A DNA stretch of 64,000 nucleotides, taken from assembly GCA_002104905.1 (NCBI GenBank), contig MCFE01000062.1, positions 124,001 through 188,000 on the forward strand. The letters are read 5' to 3'. Source of the stretch: Basidiobolus meristosporus CBS 931.73. Lineage: Eukaryota; Basidiobolomycota; Basidiobolomycetes; Basidiobolales; Basidiobolaceae. The translations under genes were made by a program, and so were the position numbers. Shown here piece by piece: positions 10,194 to 22,581 of this stretch (the first letter of the stretch is position 1; each line of letters starts with the position of its first letter). The notes beneath the pieces are model-generated. The model saw only the letters and a list, made by a program, of their open reading frames with translations, searched no databases and was not told the DNA's origin.

Positions 10194-12448
10194 TTGGGTA
10201 GGACTTTGGGTAGGACTCTGGGGAGAACTCTGGGGCAAAGAGTGGGTACTACATTTAGTACTCACATCAGTGTCTCCATGTGTTCATTTGTCCTCAGTAT
10301 TTTCCAACTCTTTCTGGCTGTCCTCCATGTTCCAACTCATCACATCTATGACAGACTTGAAGGTGATATCCTTGATGAGATTGGGATATGGTAGTACTTG
10401 CAACTTGACTTGTCTTCCTATCCCCCCACACATCTGCTCCATAGGAAACTCCCAAAAGGTGAAGCAAGGCCCAATATTCTCCACACACCATGCAAGATGG
10501 AGTAGAGAATGGATACAGTAGTGGCAGAGATCTACGTGTTCAGCTTTATGTTTGTAGTATAGCCACTCAAATCATACCACAAACTCCTCACACAACAGCT
10601 GTAGATGCATCAAGTGGGCATTGGTGATCCACTTCTGGATAAAAACTCCTACAATGTCCACATATGACTCCCAATGCTTCCAATGTACTCTGGGTAGGAA
10701 TGGCTTCAGAACACCACTTGAATAAATACATATCCAGTTTATTGAGCCTTTGCATTTGTATTGTTAAATATGCATATGAATATTAATTGTTGCGCATAAG
10801 AAGTACTTAGAGTAGTGGATACTGTGTAATATCTTGCCAGTTTTTTCAAATTTCTCCCATATCTCAAAGGGCTCATTTAGCTTGAAATGCACCATGTAGA
10901 ACTTGGTCATCAGTATAGGGATATTGTTGAAAAGCCAATGCATTGCTCCCAGTGGAAAGCTTTTGCTCCAACAGATACCATCTACCCTAAGTATCTCTGG
11001 TTTCCAATTGATTCCATATTCTGGCCAGTGGCTTATAGCTTGCCAACTTTGCTGCAATTGCATGCTTACTTCTTTATGTTCTCTCTGTGGAGAGGTTATG
11101 TTCTTAGTGCTGGTGTTTGGGTAATAATAATGTGTGTGAGTTATAGAGTTAATCCCCTGGATCTCACACATTCAACAGCAATTCTCTCCATTTTGCCCAC
11201 AAAAACCTGCTATCTTGCTGATGGCTGGGGTTTCTCCAATGCAGATAATAATATATGCTTTTACATGACGGCCATCTACCACTATCCTGCTGGAGAGCGT
11301 ACAAAACTCATCCAGCAATGGATACAGGTATCTATCCAGGCTGGACGGAGATTTAGGCCCAGATATCAGTGAGACTACCATCAGATTATTGCTCTGATAC
11401 TGTAAGATGGGCAGCAGATTCAGATTGATGAGAATCAGTGGCCAGCAGGATTTACTGGTGGAGTACTTTTTAATGAGAATCCATCAAGTACTAAAGCAAA
11501 GTCATGATCATACATACCTTCAAATTAGCCCTTACTTCTTAGCTGTTTGTAATGTTTGCCATGAGATATATTGGATATGTTAGTGCTTGATTGATACTGA
11601 GTGTGGTACTGTATAGCTTTACAATATTTGGTGGACTGCATCAGCTTCCTCAGAAGGGGTATGCCTGGAATATATCTGGAGTGTAAACAATGTTTTCCCT
11701 CAATGGTGGTGGATTCCTGACTATATGGACATGTTGCAATAGTAGCAGTTTTGGATGTGAATGCCATGCAACTGTTAACACATGCTGGAATCAGGACAGT
11801 CTCTGGATCATATGTTGCCAGCCACATGATGGTTGTCCACTTGTACCATGTACATAGTTAGTAGCATCCAGGTATGATTTTGGCAAGAAGTAATAATAAA
11901 TCCTCAAAGCCCCCATTACTGATATTAGTGGAAATGTGCCACTTCTCTAGCCACAACATTATATCATTCACCAGAAGATGGATTACTGGGCTCACTTGGC
12001 TCCATAAAGTATCCTTGGCATTTGTTTCAATGGGTGTTCTCTCATTACATATAGGGATTTGACCAGGCTCATATGTGGCACTGTTGTTAGGGGAGATAGG
12101 CTCAAAATCCATCAGTGAACCTTCTTTGTCAGAGCTACCATTCTGTGTGCCATATTCAGAAGGCTAAGGTGAGCCTAAAGGCATCACAAACTCACCTGAC
12201 TCAGTTTGTGCAAGGTGACAAAGACAGCCAGGTGCCAATATAGAAGTATTAACTGGCTGGCAAGATAATGCTGGTACAGTAATGACCAATGAAAGGTCAA
12301 ATATGACTTGGGTGGCAAATGACTGTCCATGATCCTTGTAATACTTCCTATGCTGTCTGTGTGCTTCATGACTGAGAGGCTTGCCACAATAGCCACATGG
12401 TCTTTTTTCACTTCTCTTACAGTGTTGAGTCAAATTAGTCTTGTCCAT
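10194..12448 (-). pseudogene. CACTA-type tnp2 transposase, broken into several frames
   Basis: Minus-strand pieces in order are as follows. First comes an N-terminal Cys/His motif CGYCGKPLSHEAHRQH (12448-12164), typical of fungal tnp2 proteins. Next are 12112-11858, then 11827-11525 with the pattern C...CMAFT....ATCPY......YIPGIPLL, then ISGPKSPSSLDRYLYPLL (11381 down) matching the family GPK.P..LDSFL.PL box. The C-terminal half (11171-10284) includes SFPLGAMHWLFNNIP and EFPMEQMCGGIGRQVK. The enzyme would cut and join the ends of a CACTA (En/Spm-like) DNA transposon in the nucleus. Stops and frameshifts separate the pieces. The end of the frame lies over 13-bp repeats (GGACTTTGGGTA-like, 10190-10245). 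It diverges from the plus-strand ORF at 12671. Confidence 0.75.
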
Positions 12449-12670
12449 GGGGCAAAAAGCTTGACCTTCAACAGCATAATGCTATTATATCACTTTTTGG
12501 TCAGCACTCATGTGAACTTAAGACAGTCTTGTATTTGAGGCTCTGCACCTACATGAATGTAAGATTCAATGATGACCTGCTATAGTAAGCATTATAAATA
12601 AAGTTGTGGCACCACATACACCTGTATATGTAACACTATTTCCCCTTTGGTTTGACTCACTTCCATATAT

Positions 12671-13669
12671 ATGCCTCCAAAAAATAAAGCAAAGTTGTCT
12701 AGTTCCCAACCAAACCCCACCCCTGACAGCAACAGAAGAATGGTTAGACAACAGCTTGCTTTGACATTCAGTGCAATAAGTGGGGCTACATCCAAAAAAG
12801 TCCCTGTCAACAGTGTGCCCATTGAGGGTAATAATGCAGACTCCTCAGGCTCTCAGTCAAGTAGGCAATTCAGAACCTCTGCAGAGCTACAAGCTGTCCA
12901 TTATGCTCAGGCAGATGAGAATGTAGCAAATGCAGTACCCTCAGTTGAAGTTCACCAAGTGGCCATGATAACATTGCCACCACCCATATTAGCAAGTATG
13001 TTTTCAACTCATACCAAAGCATTAATGAAGCAATTAGGTCCAGTGGCTGATATGATAGATGCTATGGCACAGAGAAATCAGGAATTAGTCCAGAAACAGG
13101 ATGAGCAGAAAATACATGTAGAGCAATCAATATCCCAGGTAGAGAAAGCAGTATCTTTGCTGCAAAGAAGGAACTCAAGTAGCTCAATGTCACAGCCAAG
13201 AATTGAGCCATTTCCCAATGTAACAGCAGAGGAACACCATACAGTCTTTGAAGCACAACAACAGTGCCCAAAGATAAGGCTCACAGAAAAACCTATCACA
13301 GCATGGGAAGGAGACAATATGGTGTCCATACCAAAGCCTAAAAATCAAAAGACATTGAAGATCTGTGAAGCCATTGAGTGCAATAATGAAGAGTGGGCTA
13401 ATATACAAGAGGCTGTCAGAAGTCTAGCATTCCATCACCTCAAGGCCAGCATACCGTGGGACCATCAGGAACTCAAGGCCAAGCAGAATTCACTTTACTT
13501 GTTCCATGAGCATTATCCTGGATTCAAACCAGCAAACAGATTTTGGGCCATCATTGGTATGCTACAAAAGTATCTTAGGAATAGCAGAAACTATCAAAGG
13601 CAGAAGAACAAAGGTGCCATGGCTAAAGACCAGTGGCTTCCTCTAGAGCCTGTTACAAGCAGGGCCTAA
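12671..13669 (+). CDS. Second ORF of the CACTA-like element, unknown function
   Basis: An open frame of 332 codons, the longest unbroken one in the repeat block, starting 222 bp from the divergent tnp2 gene. The N-terminus (about residues 1-80) is Lys/Ser/Pro/Asn-rich (MPPKNKAKLSSSQPNP). Residues about 110-165 are Gln/Glu-rich and probably a coiled coil. The C-terminal third is more globular (NEEWANIQEAVRSLAFHHL) and ends in a basic tail. I recognise no family. Being paired with tnp2, it may be an accessory DNA-binding or capsid-like protein of the transposon, but that is inference. Sequence downstream continues in related but broken frames, so the original protein may have been longer. ATG at 12671 is the first in frame. 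Confidence 0.55.
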   Translation: MPPKNKAKLSSSQPNPTPDSNRRMVRQQLALTFSAISGATSKKVPVNSVPIEGNNADSSGSQSSRQFRTSAELQAVHYAQADENVANAVPSVEVHQVAMITLPPPILASMFSTHTKALMKQLGPVADMIDAMAQRNQELVQKQDEQKIHVEQSISQVEKAVSLLQRRNSSSSMSQPRIEPFPNVTAEEHHTVFEAQQQCPKIRLTEKPITAWEGDNMVSIPKPKNQKTLKICEAIECNNEEWANIQEAVRSLAFHHLKASIPWDHQELKAKQNSLYLFHEHYPGFKPANRFWAIIGMLQKYLRNSRNYQRQKNKGAMAKDQWLPLEPVTSRA

Positions 13670-14088
13670 AGCTCAAGACAAGCATCAAAGAGATGTCAGG
13701 TAGCTGGAAGAGTGCCAATTGGGGACAAGCAGGCAGACACGGATGCACCAGCACCACATATATCAAGGAAAAAGTGTGGTACCTCTCAAGAAGCACTCAG
13801 TCAAAATAGCAGTGAAGGACCTGGCAGTGATAAAAACCAGCACCTTTACAGGAGCCCATCACAACTACAGTTGAGAGCTCATAACCAGCGGAAAAGAAAT
13901 GTCAGGTTGCCAGAAGAGTGTCAGCAAGGGACAAGCAGCCCAAAACAGATGCATCAAAGCAGAATTTATCTAGGAGAACATGTAGTTCTTTACATGAAGC
14001 ACTCAGACACAGTAGCAGTGAATGACCTGGCAGTGATAAAGGAAAAGGTAAAGGAAAAAATGTATACCCAAGCCTGAGACAGGGAGGC

Positions 14089-14746
14089 ATGAAAGAAAGA
14101 CTGCAGTTCTTGCCAATTAACGCTGCAAGCCAGGAACAGACTGAATCCCATCATAGCCAAGAAGAATTACCAACAAGAAAGCAGCTGTTTTCACAAGAGT
14201 TGGTAGCTGAGCCAGTTGAGCTACACTTGAGTAAGGTAGATGAGTTTGCTGAACATGGCAATTTGTCTACCACAGCCTCTACAGCCTCCATATCCTCCAT
14301 TGTTGTCAGAGTGGAAAACCCACTGACAGACAAGGCTACAATGTCAAGAGCTCAAAAGACTATGAAATGCCTTCAGTGGAGTTTTGGAACATTAATAGGC
14401 ACACCAAAAGGGTGCAGCACTTCTTCAGAGCAGTGCTCAAGAAAACGCACTGGAATATTGCAAGGATTTATTGCCAAGACTGGCAGATGAGGTGCTAGAC
14501 CTTGCAGTGCCGGCTGAAGACCACAGCATGTGGGCACCAGTGAATGAACAGTGGCATAAAGCCATTGGGTTTTTGCCAAAGTTGTGGAACCAGAGTGTTA
14601 CAACAGAAATACTTATTGAGTGGTGGACTTTAATGGAGGTACTTGTGGAGTGTGGGGTTGGGCTTAATGTTAGTGTAGGGTATAGAGACTTGTGTAGGTC
14701 AATACAATTGGCAATTGAGGTACAACTGAAGTTTCAATGGAAATAA
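14089..14746 (+). pseudogene. C-terminal part of the CACTA ORF2 protein, frameshifted
   Basis: Overlapping plus-strand frames (14089-14490 and 14471-14746) look like one protein broken by frameshifts. The frame giving VEFWNINRHTKRVQHFF near 14375 also appears, degenerate, in the second copy near 47430. The following segment (NEQWHKAIGFLPKLWNQ) aligns with the same region of that copy. Similarity between the two copies continues through noncoding sequence to about 15065 / 48130, so this stretch belongs to the transposon. Function unknown. Confidence 0.55.
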
Positions 14747-15385
14747 GTCAATTTGTATGCATTAAAAGTAAGAGAAACAGTTGAGTCAGGAAGTAAGGAG
14801 TGTGAAAAGAGGCAATAGCCAACCAATTCACACAAATGTAGGAGTCAATAGAGTGTTTGGGATCCAAAAGTGAGCTAATTGGCAGGGAACCAATTGAAAG
14901 CCACTTATACATTGTTGTAATGAGAAATTTTGACCAAGTTTTTTGTGAAATCTGGGGTGCAATTATTTTTCAACAATCTCTGGATGGTGTCCCAATGGGA
15001 TCAGTACCTCTTAGTCACAAGACTTTACTTTGTGACAGCCTTTTGATGGGAACATTTCAATAATTTTTCATAACAAAGAAAGTATCTCACAAATAGCAGA
15101 ATAATCAAAGGTAAAAGAACTAGGGTGCCATTGCTATGAAACAGTAGCTACCTCTAGAGCTTGTCATGAGCAGGGCTGAAAACACCAAAAAAGTGCCAAG
15201 GAAGCATCAGGTGGCCAGAAGAGTGCCAGCAAGGGACACAAAGGCAGAAACTGATGCATCAGTGCAGCATTTGTCAAGGAAAGAGTGTAGTTCAGTACAG
15301 AGGCACCCAGTCAAGGTGGCAGTGAAGGATCTGGCGGTGATAAAGCCTGTGGATTTTGCAAGAGCCCCCTAAGAAAAGAAACTAA

Positions 15386-15660
15386 GAAAAGGCCAGCAAA
15401 ATACCATCATAATATTAGCTGAATTCAAAGTTTGTCAAAGTAACAACTCTGAGTATCTCTATTATTAGCTGATGTGTAAGCAAGTAAACCAATTCTCCAG
15501 GAGGAGACTAGGCTAACTAGCATCCATACAAAATTTGGTAATTAGCTGCCCATTACTTCTATCAAGAATTGCATTTGAAATTTTGAGCCCAAAACACCAG
15601 CTGAATACCGGGTGAAAATCAGATGAATTCCAAGTTTGTGATTTTTCACAGGGAGCCTGT
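15386..15660. repeat. Dispersed repeat shared with 58195-58460
   Basis: About 270 bp recur in the same orientation near 58195-58460, including AGCTGAATACC and a GAGGAGACTAGGC / GGGGAGACTGGGC pair. Here it sits inside the CACTA-like block; the other copy stands alone beside LTR remnants. No coding capacity is seen. Confidence 0.6.
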
Positions 15661-16115
15661 CACAGGCAGGGCTGAATACTAAAAACAAGTAGTAACAAAA
15701 TGTCAGGTTGTTAGGAGAGTACCAGCAAGGACAAGCAGGCAGAAACAGATGCATCAGTGCAGCATCCATCAAGGAGAAAACATAGCTCAATATAAGAGGC
15801 ACTCAGTCATGGTAGCAGTGAAAGAATTGGGAGTGATAAAGGTACAGGTTAATGCAAAGAAAAAAAAGTAAACCAAAACCAGAGACAGGGAAGAGTGCAA
15901 AGAGAGCTGCTGCTCTCACCAATTAATGCTGTCAGCCCAGAGCAGGCTGAATCCTATAATAGCCAAGTAAACCATCAACAAGAATACAGCTGCTTTCTCA
16001 AGATTTCAAATTGCAGTTAGTTGGGCTACACTCCAGTGAGGTAGATGAGCTTGCAGAGATAGGCAATTTGTCTACTACTGCCTCCACATCCTCCATTGTA
16101 GACATAGTGGAGATT

Positions 16116-18221
16116 TAAACATGCATCCAACAACACATTGCTGGACTTGATCAGCTTCTTTGACTTGGTATGGTAGAGCTGTGTGCCTTACACTCTTTGC
16201 AGTAACCCATAAATATGTATTTCACACTTTAAGATTCACTTTGACTGATTCCTGCCGCAATTTCTTGGCATATGCTGGGCACCCAAATACTCTTAGATAT
16301 TCTGAACTTGGTATATTTCCATACCATGCCTCAAAAGGAGTATAATCACAAACTATTCTGTTATGGCTCCTATTCTTAAGGTATACAGTGGTGGCAACTG
16401 ATTTTCCGCAAAAGTCATATAACAACTTTTTTAGTTTTGGCTAACCCAAAGCTCTTGAACAGATGTCTGGCTTGCTTCCAAAACTTGCATGTGTCATGGC
16501 GCTACAAATTTGCTGGGGGATCTACTATTACTTCAGAAGTTAGCAGATCTTTGATCATTTTGTGCAAATAATCAAAACTGATGTGTCTAAATCTCCTATA
16601 CTAAAGTACTGGTGTTTCTTCATTTAAGTGACTTACATTGGCTTGCAGATATGATGGAATATAAGTCAACTTGTTTAGATTCTGATCTCTGAGAGCAAAA
16701 GCAATATGGGCACTACTTTTATTAGTGATCTTGCATCCAGAATTGTCAAAACTGTGACTGAGTCCTTCTGCTGTGTCCTTGCTTACTGATTGTAGGTTCT
16801 TGGCTATATCTGGAGCATAAAGTACTTCCTTTAAGGTAAGTGTGTTGCTTCCTTCACTGCTTTGAAGGCTCACTAGAATAGTTCCTTCTCCTACTGCACC
16901 ATGTGCTCTGTTGTCACCCACAAAACCTACCTAATTGAAATTTCTTATTATTGGGTAAAAGGTTCTTGTAGTATATAAAGTGTTGAGATGCTCCTGGGTC
17001 AAGATACCATTTCTGCAAATCTCTGTTTGGGGTTGTGTTTAGTGCAGCTATTAATATTCTATCTTCTGTTGTTGCTGCATTTCATATTAAGGCTTCTTTT
17101 GTTGATTATCTCTCTTTTTGTGGCACCAGTCTGATGTGTGTCCATTCCTTTTGCAGTAGTTGCAAAACAGGTTGCTGTTGCCTTTAAATGGTATTGAGTA
17201 ACTACTTTGATGGATATCATTGCTTATTAAAGCATTTTCTTCTTCATTCTTATTGGTATATGATATTCTTTATTCTTTATCCAGGAGCCATGAATAAATA
17301 TGCTTTAGGTCAAGTCTTCAGCTCTGGACTCTAGGACTGATATAGCCCTGAGACTTGTCTGTCGGGCTGTTGAGGATGGAAACTATCATATCCTCCTTGG
17401 TATTTGCAAAGCTCACAGATTCAGACATATCCGCCAAGAGGGTGATTCTGTTAGAAATTTTGTTTCTTCTCATGGCAGCATCTTTGTAGTAAGGAAGGGT
17501 TGGAATTTTTGTCTAAGATATATACTTTTAGCAGCTGAACATGACTGGTGCTATTTACTGATGCCTTCCAAACATTCTTTGCTGTTTTTGCTCCCAAGCA
17601 TTGAATCAGCAATTTGTCTTTAACATTAAGGCAAATGCAGTTAAAGGCACTTTGTTCTTTCTTCTGGTACTTTAAGGCTTCCTCTCCCACACTTTTAGGA
17701 GGCCATTCCTCTCCCATGACAATATCCCAGAGGCCTCTTTCTTTTAGCAGCATCTTCAACATCATCTTCCACACTTGGTAGTTAGATCCATTTAACTTTT
17801 CAGCAAAGGATGATATTCCAGTAATAGCAGTGGTAGACAGTGTAGAGAGTGACAGCCTAGGGCTCATAACCTGGTGTAAGAGTCTTAGAGATATTGGAAG
17901 TGATTTGGAGAATAAGTTGATTGTGTGGTTTTCACTTAATGATTGACTGATTGTAAAAGTAGTACTTATACTTTTACATGGTCTTGGCATAGCAAGTACG
18001 TAGAATATGTTCAGGGAAATCATAAAAACATGTGTGCAAAGCTTGGGACTGTTTGGACAACTTATCTAATTTTCATGTTCTGAGTACCTGATGTTTTTGG
18101 TGAGAATATTCTAAGTAAATCCCAACAAAGGATTTGGTTAGTAATCACTAAGATTTGTAGGTAATAATGTAAGTGAGTGAGTTAGGTGAATATTTAGGTG
18201 GAATTACAAACTTTTATAACA
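16116..18221 (-). mobile_element. Ty1/copia element C, 5' half only
   Basis: Minus-strand copia element consisting of a 5' LTR (17872-18221), gag (frame 18023-17451, with MSPRLSLSTLSTTAITG and the KLNGSNYQVWKMMLKMLL gag box), a GAG-pre-integrase segment (16921-16601) and an integrase fragment (16425-16222, YTPFEAWYG). Reverse transcriptase and RNase H are absent because the element ends abruptly in CACTA sequence near 16116. Gag is broken by stops. It belongs to the same family as copia D, E and G. Confidence 0.75.
17872..18221 (-). repeat. 5' LTR of copia C
   Basis: About 350 bp; on the plus strand it starts TGGTGTAAGAG and ends TTATAACA. Copies of this LTR family occur at least eight more times in the window. 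On the minus strand the LTR is followed at once by GGTTATGAGCCC, which is both the likely primer-binding region and the gag start, as in copia E. Confidence 0.75.
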
Positions 18222-21200
18222 TTATGCACTCAGCTGTATACTTGTAGTATAGCTCCTTAAACCCCATAACAAGCTGCTTGCATAAGAGCTATAGGTTTGT
18301 CAAATTAATAAAGAATGGATAGTATTAACCTGAAAGCTTGAAGCAGTAAAAAGTAACAGTACCAAGCATTGTATCTTATCCCAGGTATGATATTAGAATT
18401 TATTGAGCCAAATTGCACGATGGGTTTTATATCAATCTGGCACTACCCATTTAGACAGGTCTAATATTAATGAGAGTTAGTGTTATTGTATAATCTTCCA
18501 TACATTAATTACTTATGGCGCAAGGTATATTCAAAGCCATTATTACTCCGGTATCTGTGAATATTTTCCTGACTTTTAGCTTTTCCACTTATTCCGTACA
18601 AAATATACACCAAGTTGCCTGTTCATTCAACTTCAATATCCAATCCAGAAAAATCACCTTTCAGATTCCAGATTGAACATCTATCATATGATTCCTTGGC
18701 GGTACAGAAGCGTCTTTGGTCACAGCAAATGGTAAAATGCCCATTGCACTTACCCGGAACACCATTCTGTTTATGATCTCTCTTGGATGATTTCTGTAAC
18801 AACGATTTTTAAGAATTCACAGGGACCACCTTAGCTATCGCATAAACTAATTAGATCACAGAGTCAAGATCGCTCGCATACGCGGAAATCAGCTTTTGGA
18901 CGGGTAACAAATGGCCACCTAGCAATCTGCACATTCAGAATACGCCTGCTTTAGCTGATGGTAACGAACGCGACGAAATGATTCGTTGCAATAAGCTAGA
19001 GAATCGGATGATTCCAGCTGAAATCATTCCTAGCGTGTTACTGCCGTGAATCTCATCCAACTCAATCATATATCCATCTTGGTGCACCACATTGAATCAT
19101 CTGTATAAGCATTCTAGGTTGTTAGGTTTGACAACCCTAAAGAGCTTTGAGCGCTGTTAATCGGCACCAGCGGAATAGCCAATAAATTGATGCTGATGAG
19201 GGTACATCTTCGGCACGCATTTATCGCGGCTTCCCATTTCACAGTGGTTACATTGGTCATCCTTAAAAGCGATGACAAGCTACGAACGTAATATGATCCG
19301 ATGCTACAAAGGTCGTTCGTACAGAGGTACAACCTCCACAAATAGTATGTGATTCAGGAGGAGTGGTTACCTGCATATTGCCAGAGAGACACCTTTCGAA
19401 TATGGAATTCCATGGCACCAAAAGTGCTGCATTGCATTCAATGGAACATCCAGTGCTCCGCGATTGAAGTGTAATGGTGTTGCGTCGAACATCAGTTCCC
19501 CAGCAGCCCCCTGGTTCAGATTTCTGTGTTTGTACGGTCAGCTGGGTATTAGTTCATTGTATGGCAATCCGTGGGAATGCACGAACTTATCTAACACTGC
19601 CGAGAGTTTCGTGGCAGGTATTTCATATAAGTTGGAGGGATCCATTAGGATTTTCCAAGTGTGCGCAACCAATCTTGGTGTGTAACATTCTCCCGGGTGA
19701 TTGTAACGTTGGGAGTACGTGGTGGTACTGGCACTGAAATTAATTCCATTTTAAGGAACTGAATCAGTGTTTTGTGTAGTTGACAGATTCTCAACCATTT
19801 CGAGAATTCCTATTCAGAGTATATGGCCAATTGCTCGCCTCACCGTTCAGTGGGTATTTGCAGGCCATGAAAGCAGCTGCGTGGGAAACTCTCTCGTATC
19901 TGTTGATTGTGTACATCAACACAATATAACTAGCAATCTTTAATTGATCGATTAAAAAAACCCCAACCTTTGTGCCACGTAAAGTTGATGTAATATGGAG
20001 AGATTTGGAATGGTGCCCTTTTAAAATTTGCTCTAGCTATCAATTAAACTAACGGCAATCCTTACCTCGGCAACAGGCTTTCTAAATGTGTCCACATCCA
20101 CGGATCGGATTCATAATTCAGAGATTTTTGACGTAGTGTTATATTTGCGGTAATAGGTATTATAGCAGCATTCCGAAGTATTCAAGCAATTTCCGCCGAT
20201 CAGATTCCTGACCTGATAGTACAGTACTGGGAGTCCTAATGGTTGTTCTCTCTAGGCACCAGCGGGGGCCCTGATTGAGATGCATCACTACGTACTTAGA
20301 TAACCGGTTACACACCAGTGTAGGCGACCTTTACTACCAAATCATGACCATCTAAAATAGATATCAGCCTTCTGTTAGCATTCTTTGGGTCACAGAGCTT
20401 AGACACTCTGTTACTTGGTTCACGGGTACAATAACCGATTGTCCGTCGAAATGCAAGAGCAGCATTGTGCAACATATACCGGAAACCCCACATCAGCTGG
20501 AGCGAATGCTCAACCGACCCAATCTCTCCAGTAATTCAGATGCCCGCACGCCATGCAGCATTGTGATCTACATGTCAACATTCGACTCAACCTGCTTCGG
20601 ACCAGATCAGCCATCACATCCCTATCGCCCACAAATATAGGAAATCCCGTTTGAGCAAATCGTCCTTCGAACAATCTATATTTGGTTCCAGCAACATGGT
20701 AAAAAGAATCAGCTTGATCGGATAAACTCGAACCAACTGGTTCATCAAACACTCGATCATTCGATTGTGATTATATTAAGTTGACCTTTTTTGATCAGAC
20801 CAAGGGTGAGAAAAATGCCATTTCTGGCAGAAGATACGTGTCAGATCTCCCTGATAGTGATTCACCCAGCAAATCAACTGGACAAATGGCCTTTTTGAGT
20901 GAAGTGTTCAGGTCACGAACGATTGTAGCTCTTGGCTATGACAGCAACATTACACACCGCCTAGAGAATCGAAGTCTCACATTTTGCTTCGAGATGCGAT
21001 ATACATCATTCATCTGTACACCCGGTTCTTTACCTATCATGAGGGGATGTTCTCATGAGGTCGAGATTTTTACCTGATGAAGAGGGCGTAGGCTTCTATA
21101 GCCTAATCGGGCAAAACAGGTCACAGACGACAGAGGAGAATCCAGAAGGACAGGTGAGCTTCGTGAACAAGTGTTCCAGTTCCAGTTGCTTAATATGGAC

Positions 21201-22480
21201 AATGATTTGTCGCAATAGTGACACCACCGATGTACACAGCAGCTGTGGTGGCCTCGCAGAAAAAAACCAAGAACATGACAAAACCTCCCCAAGCAATCAA
21301 GAGTTTCAGAGCAACGCCTATAAGGGAATTCAATTTAGAGGGGGAATTCAGCTGCACCGGTGATTGCCTGTGATGCATGAGGTCAATTATCGTCCCCGCG
21401 AATGCTTGGAGGGGGTGCTTTATCTTTTCGAAACCCTCTGTAGTCCGGTTTTGGGTTCCAAGATTCACCGGGCACGTAATCCAGAAGAGGCCCATGGCAC
21501 CATGTGGTGTGGGTTTTAAAATGAAAATTTGTACTCGATTTCTTCGGGTTGATTAGGCCATGCGTATCGGCATCGATCCATCCCATCTATTCGAGGTGAT
21601 TTACTCGGCCCGATAGAACAGGACATGTGCATTATAAGGAACTGCCCCACAACGAATGTGATGCTGATGTGGGTGCAACGGAGCTTCATTGCTTATTACA
21701 GGACATGGCCAAGCCTGATATCGCCAGCTCGACCCAATGTTCACCGCCATGCGGCCACCATCCTAGATACTGATGGATGGCCCCATGTACCAGCCAGGTA
21801 CATAGGGAAGACCTGAATGGCGGGCAAGTGAAGTGCACGAAGTCCACTCTTCGTGGAAGCTCGGCGTAATGGCACTCCCATAACCGGTTTCTGATCCACC
21901 AGAGACAAATGCGCACCATGCTTGATAAACCCGATGGCACAGTGTAATTCAAAACCTGGTTGTTGCCAAATGACAGTTATGCCGGGTACAAACACCAATG
22001 GGTTCATGGAAGATTCGTGAGTAAATCCCTATCTCAATGTGCAGGTAGACGAATTGAATTGACTCGGACTGAATGCTTGATGTGGAATTCATTAAATGAT
22101 CCCTCTGACTGCCGCAATCCGAAATGGTCAGTACAGATATGCTTAGTTTGGATATTTCGTCGTCAAGATCCAGTACTAGGGACCAAGATCGCACCCGAGG
22201 ATTAAATGCCATTCTTCAGTAGAATTGTCATGACACTTTGCTGATGCGACGTCATTGATTGGCCAGCGATACCCTATAGGAGCAACGGACACAGTTCTTA
22301 TTGCTATTAGGAATAGAGTTGATCTATTCCCAAAGCTTATCTGAAATTCAAATGTAGCTATCTTTATAATATGGCTGGTCTAGCTTTGCAAATGGTGAGA
22401 ACACAGACATCATATGATTTCTCGCGATGATCATTCGCTCGGTAGGTGGGCGATTTTTTGGCAGGCATGGTTTCCAAAGG
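18222..22480. other. Higher-GC single-copy stretch without a confident gene
   Basis: About 4.2 kb with no transposon motif that I recognise. Short minus-strand frames at 20752-20510 (GFPIFVGDRDVMADLV) and 20493-20308 (RRLISILDGHDLVVKV) have protein-like composition and could be exons or remains of one gene. A minus-strand frame at 21495-21190 has a hydrophobic stretch (IAWGGFVMFLVFF). I could not join any of these into a consistent spliced gene or link them to a family. Confidence 0.3.
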
Positions 22481-22490
22481 TATATATAGG
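22481..22490 (+). promoter_or_regulatory. TATA box of the DAACS gene
   Basis: TATATATAGG lies 92 bp before the ATG at 22582 in otherwise mixed sequence. Similar spacing is seen for other genes in the window. Confidence 0.55.
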
Positions 22491-22581
22491 CGATGCTTGC
22501 CAGCGAGGATAGCCAACTGCGAAGTAGTCTGTGGATTGACTTTACTACATTTCATTACTTCTTCTTGATAGGTGCATCTCC

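Larger units (their letters stand above)
13696..15842 (+). repeat. Four dispersed copies of a ~140-bp coding repeat
   Basis: Copies begin near 13696, 13902, 15208 and 15703. Each runs from CAGGT.GC.GGAAGAGTG to GGCAGTGATAAA or a close variant. In the best frame they read about 46 residues like ARRVPARDKQAETDAS followed by HLSRK.CSS and SSEGPGSDK. The block 13902-14310 is also duplicated as a whole at 15703-16115, and 13628-13835 at about 15130-15345. The repeats probably belonged to a longer version of the ORF2 protein. All four copies now carry stops or shifts relative to each other. Confidence 0.75.

Noticed and set aside
10270-10521. Plus-strand 83-codon ORF (and its equivalent at 1916-2143 on minus)
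   Set aside because: Both are antisense to the tnp2 C-terminal region. Their similarity to each other only reflects the duplicated transposase.
20781-21077. Plus-strand 98-codon ORF
   Set aside because: Overlaps an equally plausible minus-strand frame; no motif on either side decides it.
21190-21495. Hydrophobic minus-strand ORF as a MARVEL/tetraspan membrane protein
   Set aside because: Only one clear hydrophobic stretch and no continuing exons; resemblance too weak to call.
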